Positions 29,068 to 37,554 of a stretch of 64,000 nucleotides of DNA are shown here, in pieces (positions within the stretch are counted from its first letter, which is position 1; each line of letters opens with the position of its first letter). The position numbers were made by a program, and so were the translations under genes. A model generated the notes under the pieces. It worked only from the letters and a program-made list of their open reading frames with translations. It did not search any database and was not told the origin of the DNA. Source of the DNA: Maritimibacter sp. HL-12 (GTDB lineage: Bacteria > Pseudomonadota > Alphaproteobacteria > Rhodobacterales > Rhodobacteraceae); assembly GCF_900177545.1 (NCBI RefSeq), contig NZ_FXBQ01000001.1, positions 3,504,163 to 3,568,162 on the forward strand. Reading direction: 5' to 3'.

Positions 29068-29979
29068 ATGACTGATGCAAGGCCCACCCCCGGCGTGATG
29101 CAGACCCTCGCCCCCGGTATCCGGCGATTGCTCGCGCCCAACCCGTCGCCGATGACGCATTGGGGCACCAATACCCATATCCTCGGCGAAGGTGCGGTGA
29201 CGGTGCTCGATCCCGGCCCGGCGATCCGGGCGCATTACGCGGCGATCCTCGCGGGCCTCGCCCCCGGCGAGCGGGTGGCGCGGGTGCTGGTGAGCCACCC
29301 CCACCTCGACCATTCCCCGCTCGCCCGCCCGCTGGCCGAAGCCAGCGACGCCCGGGTGTCTGGCTTCGGCCCGCCCGAGGCCGGACGCAGCGCGGTGATG
29401 ACCGATCTCGCCGCGCGCGGTCTGGCCTCAGGCGGCGAAGGGGTCGACCACGGCTTTGCCCCCGATCAGCGGATCGAAGACGGCGAGCGGATCGAGATCG
29501 GCAACGGGGCCACGCTGGAGGCGGTCTGGACCCCGGGCCATTTCGCCGGCCATCTCAGCTTCGCGCTCGGCGACGTCGTGTTCACCGGCGATCACGTGAT
29601 GGGCTGGGCCTCGACGCTGATCTCGCCGCCCGACGGCGACCTCACCGCCTTCCTGGCCTCCTGCCACCGCCTTGCCGCGCGCAAGGCCCGGCTGTTCCTG
29701 CCTGCGCACGGTGCCCCGGTCACCGACCCCGCGGCCCGCCTCGACTGGCTGCTGGCCCATCGCAGGAACCGCGAGGCGGAAATCCTTGCGGCCCTCGCGC
29801 AGGGCCCCGCCACCCCGGAGGCCCTCGCCCGCGCGATCTATACCGATACGCCGGCAGCCCTCCTGCCCGCCGCCGCGCGCAATGTTTTCGCCCATCTCAT
29901 CGACCTCACGACCCGCGACATCACCCGCGCCAGCCCGCAGATCGCCGCAGACGCGACCTTCGAACGTATCGGCACCTGA
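29068..29979 (+). CDS. Metallo-beta-lactamase-fold hydrolase (LACTB2-like)
   Basis: 303 residues. The zinc motif is SHPHLDHSPLARPL, with further ligands in WTPGHFAGHLSF, VFTGDHVMGW and FLPAHGAPV. The C-terminal third is helical and ends in a winged-helix-like domain (LARAIYTDTP, FAHLIDL), as in LACTB2-type hydrolases. Substrate unknown; members act on thioesters or RNA. ATG 29068 is favoured because the conserved part begins at TLAPGIRRLLAPN. The last gene before tRNA-Asn. Confidence 0.85.
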   Translation: MTDARPTPGVMQTLAPGIRRLLAPNPSPMTHWGTNTHILGEGAVTVLDPGPAIRAHYAAILAGLAPGERVARVLVSHPHLDHSPLARPLAEASDARVSGFGPPEAGRSAVMTDLAARGLASGGEGVDHGFAPDQRIEDGERIEIGNGATLEAVWTPGHFAGHLSFALGDVVFTGDHVMGWASTLISPPDGDLTAFLASCHRLAARKARLFLPAHGAPVTDPAARLDWLLAHRRNREAEILAALAQGPATPEALARAIYTDTPAALLPAAARNVFAHLIDLTTRDITRASPQIAADATFERIGT

Positions 29980-30018
29980 GGCCAATCGACCGCGCCCGAA
30001 AAAAACACCCACGCCCCC

Positions 30019-30047
30019 TTGCCAGCCCCCCCGCATGTTGCTAAATC
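30019..30047 (+). promoter_or_regulatory. Promoter of tRNA-Asn
   Basis: TTGCCA (30019-30024), 17 bases, TAAATC (30042-30047), ending 11 bases before the mature tRNA. The same -35 hexamer precedes the tRNA-Ser gene at 50.2 kb. Confidence 0.6.
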
Positions 30048-30058
30048 GCGAGCCGTGT

Positions 30059-30133
30059 TCCGGCGTAGCTCAGCGGTAGAGCAGTTGACTGTTAATCAAT
30101 TGGTCGTAGGTTCGATCCCTACCGCCGGAGCCA
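30059..30133 (+). tRNA. tRNA-Asn (anticodon GTT)
   Basis: 75 bases including an encoded CCA. Acceptor TCCGGCG/CGCCGGA, D-loop AGCTCAGCGGTAGAGC, anticodon loop CTGTTAA with GTT at 30091-30093, T-arm GTAGGTTCGATCCCTAC. It is intact and serves as the integration site: its part from 30088 onward is repeated at 43732. Confidence 0.97.
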
Positions 30134-30137
30134 AAAT
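30088..30137 (+). repeat. attL: left copy of the 50-bp core repeat
   Basis: Identical to 43732-43781. It spans the tRNA-Asn from two bases before the anticodon loop to four bases beyond CCA, so integration keeps the tRNA whole. Confidence 0.95.
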
Positions 30138-30173
30138 AAGCCCTTTAAGGTCAACGCCTTAGAGGGCTTTTTT
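30138..30173. terminator. Bidirectional terminator just inside attL
   Basis: A 13-bp stem (AAGCCCTTTAAGG / CCTTAGAGGGCTT, one T-G pair) with a 6-base loop. It is followed by T6 on the plus strand and by TTATTTT on the minus strand. It can end both the tRNA transcript and the leftward restriction-modification gene. Confidence 0.85.
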
Positions 30174-30189
30174 ATTCCCGAAAATTCTC

Positions 30190-30222
30190 GCGTAAGGCGG
30201 AAAAGTAAGGCGCGCGTAAGGC
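30190..30222 (+). repeat. Putative integrase arm sites, left
   Basis: GCGTAAGGC at 30190-30198 and 30214-30222, with GTAAGGC at 30205-30211 between them. The same nonamer occurs twice near attR (43594-43613) in the same orientation. The 176 bases from 30174 to 30349 hold nothing else recognisable. Confidence 0.5.
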
Positions 30223-30349
30223 TCGACACATATTTTCAGAACCGCCCGCCCCAACCGAACCCCGCGAGCAAACCCCTAGAAGCAAACACAAAATCCCAGA
30301 ACTGCCCACGGCAGCGAGAAAAACAGGCCCGGTCGAGCCTGTCCAGAGG

Positions 30350-33300
30350 TCAGTCGTCGTCACCTTCATCATCTTCGCCCGCCTCATCGTCGTCCGCGAA
30401 CATATCCAACTGGTCCCCAGCCACCACAGCCTTACCCGGAGCCTTACGTTGCTCCGGCGTCGGCATCGGCAGATCGGCGGCGGCGAAGCAGGAACCGGCA
30501 ACGACCTTGTCGAGCATCTTTTCAAGCTCCGGCTCCATCGCAAGGGTCGCTTCCAGAACCCAGAGCAGTTCCAGCAGTTCGTCGCTCATCCGCGCGGTCC
30601 AGCGTTCCGGGCGGATTTCATCGAGGGGAGAGGATTTCTTGCCCGCCCGCTTCTTCATCCGGTAGCCCAGCCACGACTGCACGACCTTCAAGCCCGATAC
30701 CTCGAACTCCCAGACCTGCGGCGACACGGGGCCGAACCGTCCATCCCCCACGACGATCTCGCGTTTGGCCTCGTCATAGGCGTATTCGACCGGGTAATGC
30801 GTCGGATCGGCGGACACGCCCTTTATCGTGGTGGCCTTGCCCTGCGGCACCTCATCGCCGCGATCCTTGCCCCGGAACCGTTCGGCATAGGTGTGCAGCC
30901 AGATCAGCTTGCGCCCTAGCGCCGCCGCCTCGGCAAAGGTCTTGCCGTTCTTGGTCAGGGGCACGCGTGGGCCGGGGGTTTCAAGCTCATTCCAGAAGCG
31001 CCGGGTATAGGACTGCCCGCCCAGCAGGGCATAGACATAGGCCGCGAGGTCCTCGGCATCCGGCGTGGTGCCGTATTCCGCGCCAAGCGCACCGAGCAGA
31101 CCGGCGGTCACGTTCGGGTCGGTTCCGGCGGCGTCCCGGTAGAGGGGGATCACGTCTTTGCCGCCGAAAGAGCCCCGGAAATAGTGTTGGTCGGGAATGT
31201 CCGCAGAGACCGAGCAGATCGCACCGTGACCGCAAATCAACGTGTCGGGGCAAACCAAGAAGGTCTGTTTCTCCCCATCGAGCCGACCGAGGGATGGGCG
31301 GATAAAGTCACCCACCCGGAAATCATAGAACGCGAAGTGTCGGTCAAACGAGCGATAGCCGTAGCGGACCGTATTGGGCTGCGGGGTCGCTGGTGTCAGG
31401 TCGCGGATGGGCGGTTCGCCGTGCCCGGAAAGATCGGGTTGCGCCACGGTGTGGCCGATCTTTCTGTCGCGGGATTCCTTAAAGAGGGCCTTGCGGTCCT
31501 TCGCCGTCGCGTTGCGCAATCGTTCCCAACGGGCACCAAGAACGGATTCCGTTTCGCCTATGGGCCAGCTTCGATAGAACACAGCCCCCGCTGTGTGGTA
31601 GGGGAAAAGGTCGATAGCGCGCGGCCAATCGAAATATGCACCTTTTCCGAGCGGCATAAACGGGGCTTGCCATTCGTCGGAGCAGTCACGCCACTCGAAT
31701 TTGCTCAGGTCAGCCTTCCCAGCGAGAATGGCTAGTTTAGCGTCTCGGCTATCCGCTTCGATTTTGGCATATCGCACCTTGGCAGGTTTATCCGGGTTAT
31801 GCTTGGTTCCCCGAACGCCCATCGCAATCGCAACCGGAATCTGAATGGCGAATACATTTGGCGTTTTGCGCGCACCGAGATTGTCGCCGCCAAGATCGAG
31901 AATCCACAGCTCATCGAAGCTGCGGCGCATCATTTCTCGAACGCCGACAAACCCCGGCCCGACAAGGTAGCTCGACGCTGTGATAAAGCTGATAATGCCG
32001 CCGCACTTCTGTGTCTCAAACATTCGCCAAAGCGCCCAGCGCCAGAAATAGACATAGTCGTTAAAGATCACTTGCAGGTTCAAACCCTTGCCCGCGTCTC
32101 GGGCAGGCTTCAAGAAATCCTCAAAGATTGGGCGTTCAATCGTGTCCTGCTCTTTCGTGTCATCCGCGCGGGTTACACGCCCCTGTCCTTTATCCCCGAA
32201 GCGGACCCAGCCACCCTTGTTTGCTTTGCTGCCGTCCTCATTGCGTCGCTCGCGGTCATAGGGCGGATTTCCAAGGCATACGAGAATATCCCCGCCCTGC
32301 TTCACCTTGCGAGCGGCTTCGTGTTCCTGCGTCAGAGCCTTATGCGTCAGATCGAAACCGCCCGGTGGCGCGAAGTTTGGCGTTCCCAGAGTGTCGGCCA
32401 GATAGATGCTCAGCCGCTTGCCCAGCTTCTCCTCGGGTTCGCCAGCCGCCGCCTTGGCGTCGTTCATCGCGCCTTCCAGCGCCTGCGTCAGGCGCAGATG
32501 CGCAACGGCATAGGGGCCAACCAGCACCTCAAAGCCGTGCATGTTCTCGGCCATCTGGCGCGCGCGGGCGGGGACCGCGCCGGGGCCGGACCGTTTGCGC
32601 ACCTTTTCCAGCCCGTGCTTAACCGCCGCAACGGGATAGGTGCCGGTGCCCACCGCCGGGTCAAGGAACACCACGCCATCGTCGGCAAAGCCCAGCTTCT
32701 TGCCGAACCGCTTTTCCAGCAGTTCCGAGGCCAGCCGGACCTGCAATTCCACCACCTCACGCGGGGTATAGTAGACGCCATAATCCTTGCGCAGCTTGGG
32801 GTCGTAGGCGGCAAGGAAGTCCTCATAGAAATACAACCAGAGGTCGGGCTTCGATTTCAGGAAGTCGTGCGGGTCCAGCGCTTCCAGCGACCGGCGCAGC
32901 ATCTCGAACCCGACCACCAGTTCATCGCGCGCGGCCTTCTGGCCCAGCAATTCGAGGGTCCGGGCAAGCAAGCCGTTGTTCTTGTCGAGCGTCTTGGCGG
33001 CCTCGGTCGGGTCGAGCTTGGGCGCACCGGACAGCCGCGCCAGAAGCATCGCATAGGTCACGGTCTGGGCGTAGGCATCCGCGAATTTGGCATCGTCGGA
33101 ATCGGGGAAAAAGAACTGCCGCCACTCCCCCGCCAGAAGCCCAACGGCAGAGCCGGGCAGGCTCAGCGCATTCTCGACCTCGGACCGCAGGAAGCGTGTC
33201 AGCGGGGCGAGGTATTGCGCAAGGGGCGTCGGCTGATGCGGGACCGCCGGTTCCCAGCCCAGAAAGTCGCGGAACAGGCGCTCCAATGCCTCGGCATCCG

Positions 33301-33745
33301 CCTTGCTCGTCGCGGCCTTCCCTTTGTCGGTCGGATCGTCGGTCAGGCGCACGATGGGCTGGCCGTCCCGCCGTTCACCGGATTCATACAACGCCCATTC
33401 GCGGCCATCGGTATAGATCAGGTTCGGCAGGCTTTTCAGCTTGGCCCATTGCTTCTTGTTATGGTCGCCTTTCAGTTTCGGCGCATCGGCCCCGAGGCCG
33501 GGAGCTTTCAATTCGATATATCCGCAGATCAGGCCTCCGACATAGATCGCAATGTCGGGCCGGACCTTGTGTTCCGACAAATGCGTTTCGGTCCGGGTTT
33601 CGACAGTCAGCCCGTATTTCGCGCCAGTGGCGACAAAGAGCGCCGCGACCTCGGGCTTCAACTGGTCTTCGGGCGAAGCGGCCCCGGGCAGCGCGAATTT
33701 CGCCTTCAACGCATCCGCGAAAGATTCAAGATCACCAATGTCCAA
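30350..33745 (-). CDS. Single-chain restriction-modification enzyme (type ISP-like, no helicase)
   Basis: 1131 residues from a TTG at 33745; the frame stays open to a GTG at 33925, but those extra 60 residues are not convincing. N-terminal PD-(D/E)XK nuclease core: Asp64 in VRPDIAIYVG, Glu78 and Lys80 in YIELKAPG. Then an N6-adenine methyltransferase: YYTPREVVELQV, motif I DPAVGTGTYPV (362-369), motif IV NPPY (493-496). The C-terminus has YGYRSFDRHFAFYD (about 795-808), typical of type ISP target-recognition domains. No SF2 helicase motifs are seen, unlike classic type ISP enzymes (about 1500-1600 residues). It ends in an acidic tail. Likely defence against foreign DNA. Confidence 0.82.
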   Translation of the reverse strand: MDIGDLESFADALKAKFALPGAASPEDQLKPEVAALFVATGAKYGLTVETRTETHLSEHKVRPDIAIYVGGLICGYIELKAPGLGADAPKLKGDHNKKQWAKLKSLPNLIYTDGREWALYESGERRDGQPIVRLTDDPTDKGKAATSKADAEALERLFRDFLGWEPAVPHQPTPLAQYLAPLTRFLRSEVENALSLPGSAVGLLAGEWRQFFFPDSDDAKFADAYAQTVTYAMLLARLSGAPKLDPTEAAKTLDKNNGLLARTLELLGQKAARDELVVGFEMLRRSLEALDPHDFLKSKPDLWLYFYEDFLAAYDPKLRKDYGVYYTPREVVELQVRLASELLEKRFGKKLGFADDGVVFLDPAVGTGTYPVAAVKHGLEKVRKRSGPGAVPARARQMAENMHGFEVLVGPYAVAHLRLTQALEGAMNDAKAAAGEPEEKLGKRLSIYLADTLGTPNFAPPGGFDLTHKALTQEHEAARKVKQGGDILVCLGNPPYDRERRNEDGSKANKGGWVRFGDKGQGRVTRADDTKEQDTIERPIFEDFLKPARDAGKGLNLQVIFNDYVYFWRWALWRMFETQKCGGIISFITASSYLVGPGFVGVREMMRRSFDELWILDLGGDNLGARKTPNVFAIQIPVAIAMGVRGTKHNPDKPAKVRYAKIEADSRDAKLAILAGKADLSKFEWRDCSDEWQAPFMPLGKGAYFDWPRAIDLFPYHTAGAVFYRSWPIGETESVLGARWERLRNATAKDRKALFKESRDRKIGHTVAQPDLSGHGEPPIRDLTPATPQPNTVRYGYRSFDRHFAFYDFRVGDFIRPSLGRLDGEKQTFLVCPDTLICGHGAICSVSADIPDQHYFRGSFGGKDVIPLYRDAAGTDPNVTAGLLGALGAEYGTTPDAEDLAAYVYALLGGQSYTRRFWNELETPGPRVPLTKNGKTFAEAAALGRKLIWLHTYAERFRGKDRGDEVPQGKATTIKGVSADPTHYPVEYAYDEAKREIVVGDGRFGPVSPQVWEFEVSGLKVVQSWLGYRMKKRAGKKSSPLDEIRPERWTARMSDELLELLWVLEATLAMEPELEKMLDKVVAGSCFAAADLPMPTPEQRKAPGKAVVAGDQLDMFADDDEAGEDDEGDDD

Positions 33746-34169
33746 CCGACCGCCCCTGCCCAAATACCTGTTTGCCAAGGAATAGCAGACAGTTGCGCCC
33801 AAGGGAATCACAGATCGCCCTATGCGGGCACCCACGAGCGAACGTGCTTTACGGGACCCGCGAAGGCCGCGCACGTCGCTCGAAAGGGATTCTTCGCCGT
33901 TGACAGGTTCACGCCGAACCACCACCTTCGGTGTGTCGAGCGAAAAGCGGGCCTGTGGGCTCCACCTGTGCCGGAAAGTCCCGGGAGCATCGACCGGCGG
34001 GAGGACACCCCTCCACCAAACCTTAAGGCAGGCTGCCCAACGGGCAGACCGGGACCGAATATGGCGCCGACCACCAGAACATCATCACCCCTTCGGGTGC
34101 TGGCGTCGGTGTGTCGGCCTCGCAATCCACGCAACCGCCCGCCAGCGCCCTCCATCACAGGAGGACGCA
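33746..34169. other. Intergenic region between the R-M gene and the next gene
   Basis: 424 bases between divergently read genes, so promoters for both must lie here, but no clear -35/-10 pair was found. A small hairpin CTGCCC-AAC-GGGCAG is at 34033-34047. The R-M frame remains open to 33925. Confidence 0.5.
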
Positions 34170-34529
34170 ATGTCCGATTCAAACACGTTCGATGCCGCCA
34201 CTGCGCGGATGTTCAACCGCCGCCCGGGCGGCAGCCGCCACTTCGCATATGAGGACGCGACCGGCGCGGTGTGCCTTTGGTGCCACAGCAAGCTCGCGCG
34301 CGGCGGCGTTGCGATCAGCGCAAGCGCCGTCGATTGGCTTGCGACGGCTCAGGGAGAACGCTTCATCCGGCTCACCAACCCTAAGGGCGACCTCGACATT
34401 GTCCTGCCGCTCGATCAGGTGCCCTTGGGGCCGGTGCGCGAAGGCGATTTCGGAACCTACTACATCGTAGACCCAAAGGACCTTCGCGGCCCGGATTTCG
34501 GGACGGTCGGGGAAGACGCGCCGTTCTAG
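34170..34529 (+). CDS. Island protein of unknown function with one CxxC
   Basis: 119 residues; ATG 34170 is preceded by AGGAGG. N-terminus DSNTFDAATARMFNRR, then VCLWCHSKLARGG, AVDWLATAQGERFIRL and a C-terminal EGDFGTYYIVDPKDL. No known domain is recognised. One CxxC pair is present, too little for a zinc ribbon alone. A strong terminator follows, so it is its own transcription unit between the R-M gene and a leftward pair of unknown genes. Confidence 0.65.
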   Translation: MSDSNTFDAATARMFNRRPGGSRHFAYEDATGAVCLWCHSKLARGGVAISASAVDWLATAQGERFIRLTNPKGDLDIVLPLDQVPLGPVREGDFGTYYIVDPKDLRGPDFGTVGEDAPF

Positions 34530-34544
34530 GTGTCACCCCGAAAA

Positions 34545-34578
34545 GCCCGCGCCGGTCATCATCGGCGCGGGCCTGTTT
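34545..34578 (+). terminator. Terminator after the 119-residue gene
   Basis: A perfect 10-bp stem GCCCGCGCCG/CGGCGCGGGC with an 8-base loop, followed by CTGTTT, 16 bases after the stop. Confidence 0.65.
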
Positions 34579-34633
34579 CCCTGGGGTCGGGCGCGGCGCA
34601 TCTGCGCCACCCCGCCGCCGTTCCCTCAGAGGG

Positions 34634-35014
34634 TCAATGCAGGATCGGCGCGCGCAGTTTCAGCCAGCCCAGATCGGTCGTGGCGCAGAACCATCCGAAG
34701 GCCCGGACCACCTTGTGGTCGTGCTGGCGGATCAGGTGCGGCGTGGCGGCGTCGGGATCGCGCACAGCATCGACCCAAACGACCACCCGACGGTCATTCA
34801 CCGGCTGGCGCGACAACAGTCCGACCAAGGCCCCGAGGGGGCCGCGCGGCACACCGTAGAGACGCGCGAAGCGTTCCACATCCGAGGGTGTGGGCCAGCC
34901 GTCCGGGTTGGCCTCCTCGGCCCAGGAGATCAGCGCCATATGGGCCTGCCGAAGGCGGCGCGGGAACAGGGTCGGATATGCTTCTGCGATCCGCTGCGAC
35001 CAGATCAGATCCAT
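34634..35014 (-). CDS. Island protein of unknown function, second of a coupled pair
   Basis: 126 residues. DLIWSQRIAEAYPTLFPRRL, then ALISWAEEANPDGWPTPSDV, VPRGPLGALVGLL and a strand-rich end VRAFGWFCATTDLGWLKL. No family recognised. Its ATG overlaps the stop of the larger upstream gene (ATGA), so the two are made together and may interact. Confidence 0.6.
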   Translation of the reverse strand: MDLIWSQRIAEAYPTLFPRRLRQAHMALISWAEEANPDGWPTPSDVERFARLYGVPRGPLGALVGLLSRQPVNDRRVVVWVDAVRDPDAATPHLIRQHDHKVVRAFGWFCATTDLGWLKLRAPILH

Positions 35015-35766
35015 CAGCCTGCCTCCACCGCCGCGCCTGCGTTCTGCGCCGCGTCCCGGTCGGCCAGCGCCGATGCGATCCGGGCGGTGGCGTTGCGGCG
35101 GCCAGATGCGAACTCGCGGTCAGCGTTCAGGGCGCGCTGGTGCGCCTGCTTCACCGCCGCGATGGCCGCGCGGGCCTGCCGCACATCGTCACCGATCAGC
35201 CGGTCGGCCAGTTCCTGCGGCGACACGATCCGCTGCTTTGCGGGCATCCGGTCGAGCAGGGCCGCGACACTGGCCCCCAGAACCCGGTCCAGCGTGGCGG
35301 CGGCCAGCGCTGCCGCCGTGCGCAACTCCGCCGGGCCAGCGCCCGAAAGCTGCGCCATATGGTTCGTGCGCTTGTCGCTGCCCATACCGGCGCGGGCCAG
35401 CGCGACCACGGGCGAAGCCCAGAGAACATCCGAGGCGGACAGGCCCGAGGCCAGCGCGTCGAGCTGGCGCAGGATCGCCCAGCGGTCATCATCGGACGCG
35501 GCGCGCAGATCGTTGCGGGCCTTCGCGGCCATCTTGGTTCCGGCGTTCTGGGCGTCGAGCTTGCCGAACCCCGCGCGGCGCGCACTGTCGGCGGCATCCT
35601 GCGCCTGCTTCAGGATCGCGGCCTCAAGCCGGTCGATCATCGCCCGGTGCCTCTCTTCAAGACGGATCGCGGCGGCGACCGCCTCGGCCAGTTCGGGCAG
35701 GCCATAGAGCGTCCCGGCGGCGGGCAAGGTCGGGGGTGTGTCGTCGGGGGAAAGCGTTGCGGTCAT
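35014..35766 (-). CDS. Island protein of unknown function, alanine-rich helical
   Basis: 250 residues. Nearly all helical, with heptad-like stretches (LAEAVAAAIRLEERHRAMID, AILKQAQDAADSARRAG, QARAAIAAVKQAHQRAL). Alanine-rich with many charged residues; no membrane segment or enzyme motif. It resembles coiled-coil scaffold or DNA-binding proteins of phages only in general character. First of a coupled pair, and divergent from the P-loop ATPase gene. Confidence 0.6.
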   Translation of the reverse strand: MTATLSPDDTPPTLPAAGTLYGLPELAEAVAAAIRLEERHRAMIDRLEAAILKQAQDAADSARRAGFGKLDAQNAGTKMAAKARNDLRAASDDDRWAILRQLDALASGLSASDVLWASPVVALARAGMGSDKRTNHMAQLSGAGPAELRTAAALAAATLDRVLGASVAALLDRMPAKQRIVSPQELADRLIGDDVRQARAAIAAVKQAHQRALNADREFASGRRNATARIASALADRDAAQNAGAAVEAG

Positions 35767-35883
35767 CTGTCGGTCCTCTCAGGTTTGGGGGCCGACGCGC
35801 TGCCACTGCGCTGTCAGGGTCGCCATCGCCCCGGATGCGCAACTATAGCGCGAGCCGTGGGGGCGGCAGAGCGGTTTTCGTTG

Positions 35884-35912
35884 TTGCCAGCGGAACCTCA
35901 AAACACTAACTT
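35884..35912 (+). promoter_or_regulatory. Possible promoter of the P-loop ATPase gene
   Basis: TTGCCA (35884-35889), 17 bases, TAACTT (35907-35912). The leader to the TTG start is about 115 bases. A TATAGT on the other strand at 35842-35847 could serve the leftward gene. Confidence 0.35.
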
Positions 35913-36035
35913 TTGGGGCGAAAAGCAAGAAACCTAGGGGCTCGAACAAACTCCACCAATCGGCAAAGGTTTGCGCAGCGCCTTTACGGCTGGATCAGTA
36001 GTTGCGAGTTTCATGGCAAGTAGAGGACCAGAATT

Positions 36036-37502
36036 TTGAGCCCGAGTACCAAAGATGATCAATCAATTCTTAAAGAAATTTCGCGTTGGAAACTTGAGGC
36101 GGCTGATGAGGATTCAGCCCGGTATTTCTACCATCTTAACGACGTCGCGAGCTTGGAGGATGGAACCAACTCTATTGTTATAGGGCGGAAGGGGACTGGA
36201 AAAACCGCAATTTGCCGGTATTTCGAAACAAACATTCAATACAACAGATTCAGCTTAAAGCTATCATTCAAGGAATTTCCATTCAACCTACTGTATTCTC
36301 TGGAAGATCGGAACTTCACGACGCCCAGTCAGTATATTTCGCTTTGGAAATACTTTATCTACAATTCAGTTCTAAAGATGATGGCTTCGAACGAGAACAT
36401 CAACGCGGACTTCAAGTCCAGAATTCAAAAGATGTATCCGAGCGACGAGTTTCGCTACATTGGTTCAATAATGGAGACTTGGACCAAAGGAGGCTTCGGG
36501 GCAGGAATTTTTGGATTGTCAGGAAGCGCGTCAGCTGAACGCGAGAAGGCGAAGCTTGAGGATATTTGGCAAGATCTAATTCCGGCGATGGAGCTATTGA
36601 TTACTAGGAATATCGACGACTCAAGCTATTTTATTGTATTTGATGAGCTCGACGAGGATTATAGGAACTACTGGGACGAAACTTCGCGATCCCGTTATCT
36701 TGCCTTGGTAACCAGTTTAATGAAAGCGGTTTCGAATGTGCGGCGTGTCTTTGCAGATCATAACTGCGATATTAAGCCGATAGTGTTCCTTCGTGATGAC
36801 ATTTACGAATTGCTATCCGATCCAGATAAGAATAAGTGGGAAGATCACAAGGTTAATTTGTCATGGAAAAAGGAAGAGCTGAAAAGAATGCTTGCATTCC
36901 GAATTGCAAGATCACACAACCCAACAGCTCAATCCTATGATTTTGAAACAGAGTGGCAAGGATTGTTTTCGAGCTACAAGATGCCTGTTGGCTCACCCAA
37001 ATCGAAAAACTCACTTCATTCCTTTGATTATATCCTTGAACTCACGCATTCCCGGCCGAGGGACATGGTAAGGTTTTTGCGAGATGCTGCTAGGTCATCA
37101 ATAGGTCAAGGTCACCGATACGTGAACGCTGACACGATTCGAGGCGTTGACGGAGATTTCTCCAATCACTTTCGGGAGGAGCTAGTAAACGAAATTGGGG
37201 GCGTCATTCCGGATATAAACTCGCTCCTTTCCAGCTTAGGAGCAACCCATAAACAAAGATACCGGTATGATGACTTTGTTGCGCAGATAACCGCCTACCA
37301 GAATACTGAGGATTGCAACTCAGAAACAAAGAGGCTCTCTGCAGTGGGGATTGCCAAGATACTATTCCACTTCAGCATTATTGGCAACGCACCCCAAAAT
37401 CGTCGCCCAATTTTTAAATACCAAAGGAATCACTTGGCCCTAAATGCATCAGAGCCGATAGTGGTTCACCGAGGATTGGTGAAGACCCTTGGCCTCCATT
37501 AA
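36036..37502 (+). CDS. P-loop ATPase, Sll1717-like
   Basis: 488 residues from a TTG with AGAGGA upstream. Walker A GRKGTGKT (50-57) and Walker B YFIVFDELDED (199-207). The middle includes FLRDDIYELLSD and THSRPRDMVRFLRDAARSS, as in the Sll1717 family of STAND/KAP-like ATPases often found near defence genes. The C-terminal part resembles a winged helix (AKILFHFSIIGNAP). Base composition is far more AT-rich than the rest of the window, so it was probably acquired separately. It is the only gene of its transcript, a typical cargo position. The antiphage role is inferred. Confidence 0.75.
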   Translation: MSPSTKDDQSILKEISRWKLEAADEDSARYFYHLNDVASLEDGTNSIVIGRKGTGKTAICRYFETNIQYNRFSLKLSFKEFPFNLLYSLEDRNFTTPSQYISLWKYFIYNSVLKMMASNENINADFKSRIQKMYPSDEFRYIGSIMETWTKGGFGAGIFGLSGSASAEREKAKLEDIWQDLIPAMELLITRNIDDSSYFIVFDELDEDYRNYWDETSRSRYLALVTSLMKAVSNVRRVFADHNCDIKPIVFLRDDIYELLSDPDKNKWEDHKVNLSWKKEELKRMLAFRIARSHNPTAQSYDFETEWQGLFSSYKMPVGSPKSKNSLHSFDYILELTHSRPRDMVRFLRDAARSSIGQGHRYVNADTIRGVDGDFSNHFREELVNEIGGVIPDINSLLSSLGATHKQRYRYDDFVAQITAYQNTEDCNSETKRLSAVGIAKILFHFSIIGNAPQNRRPIFKYQRNHLALNASEPIVVHRGLVKTLGLH

Positions 37503-37554
37503 TATCCCTCTAACCAGATGTGATTAGCCCCGTTACTGACTGGCAACGTCACGT

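Noticed and set aside
31799-34252. 817-residue plus-strand open frame
   Set aside because: It is antisense to the restriction-modification gene; high GC keeps the opposite frame open. The real gene has domain motifs, this one has none.
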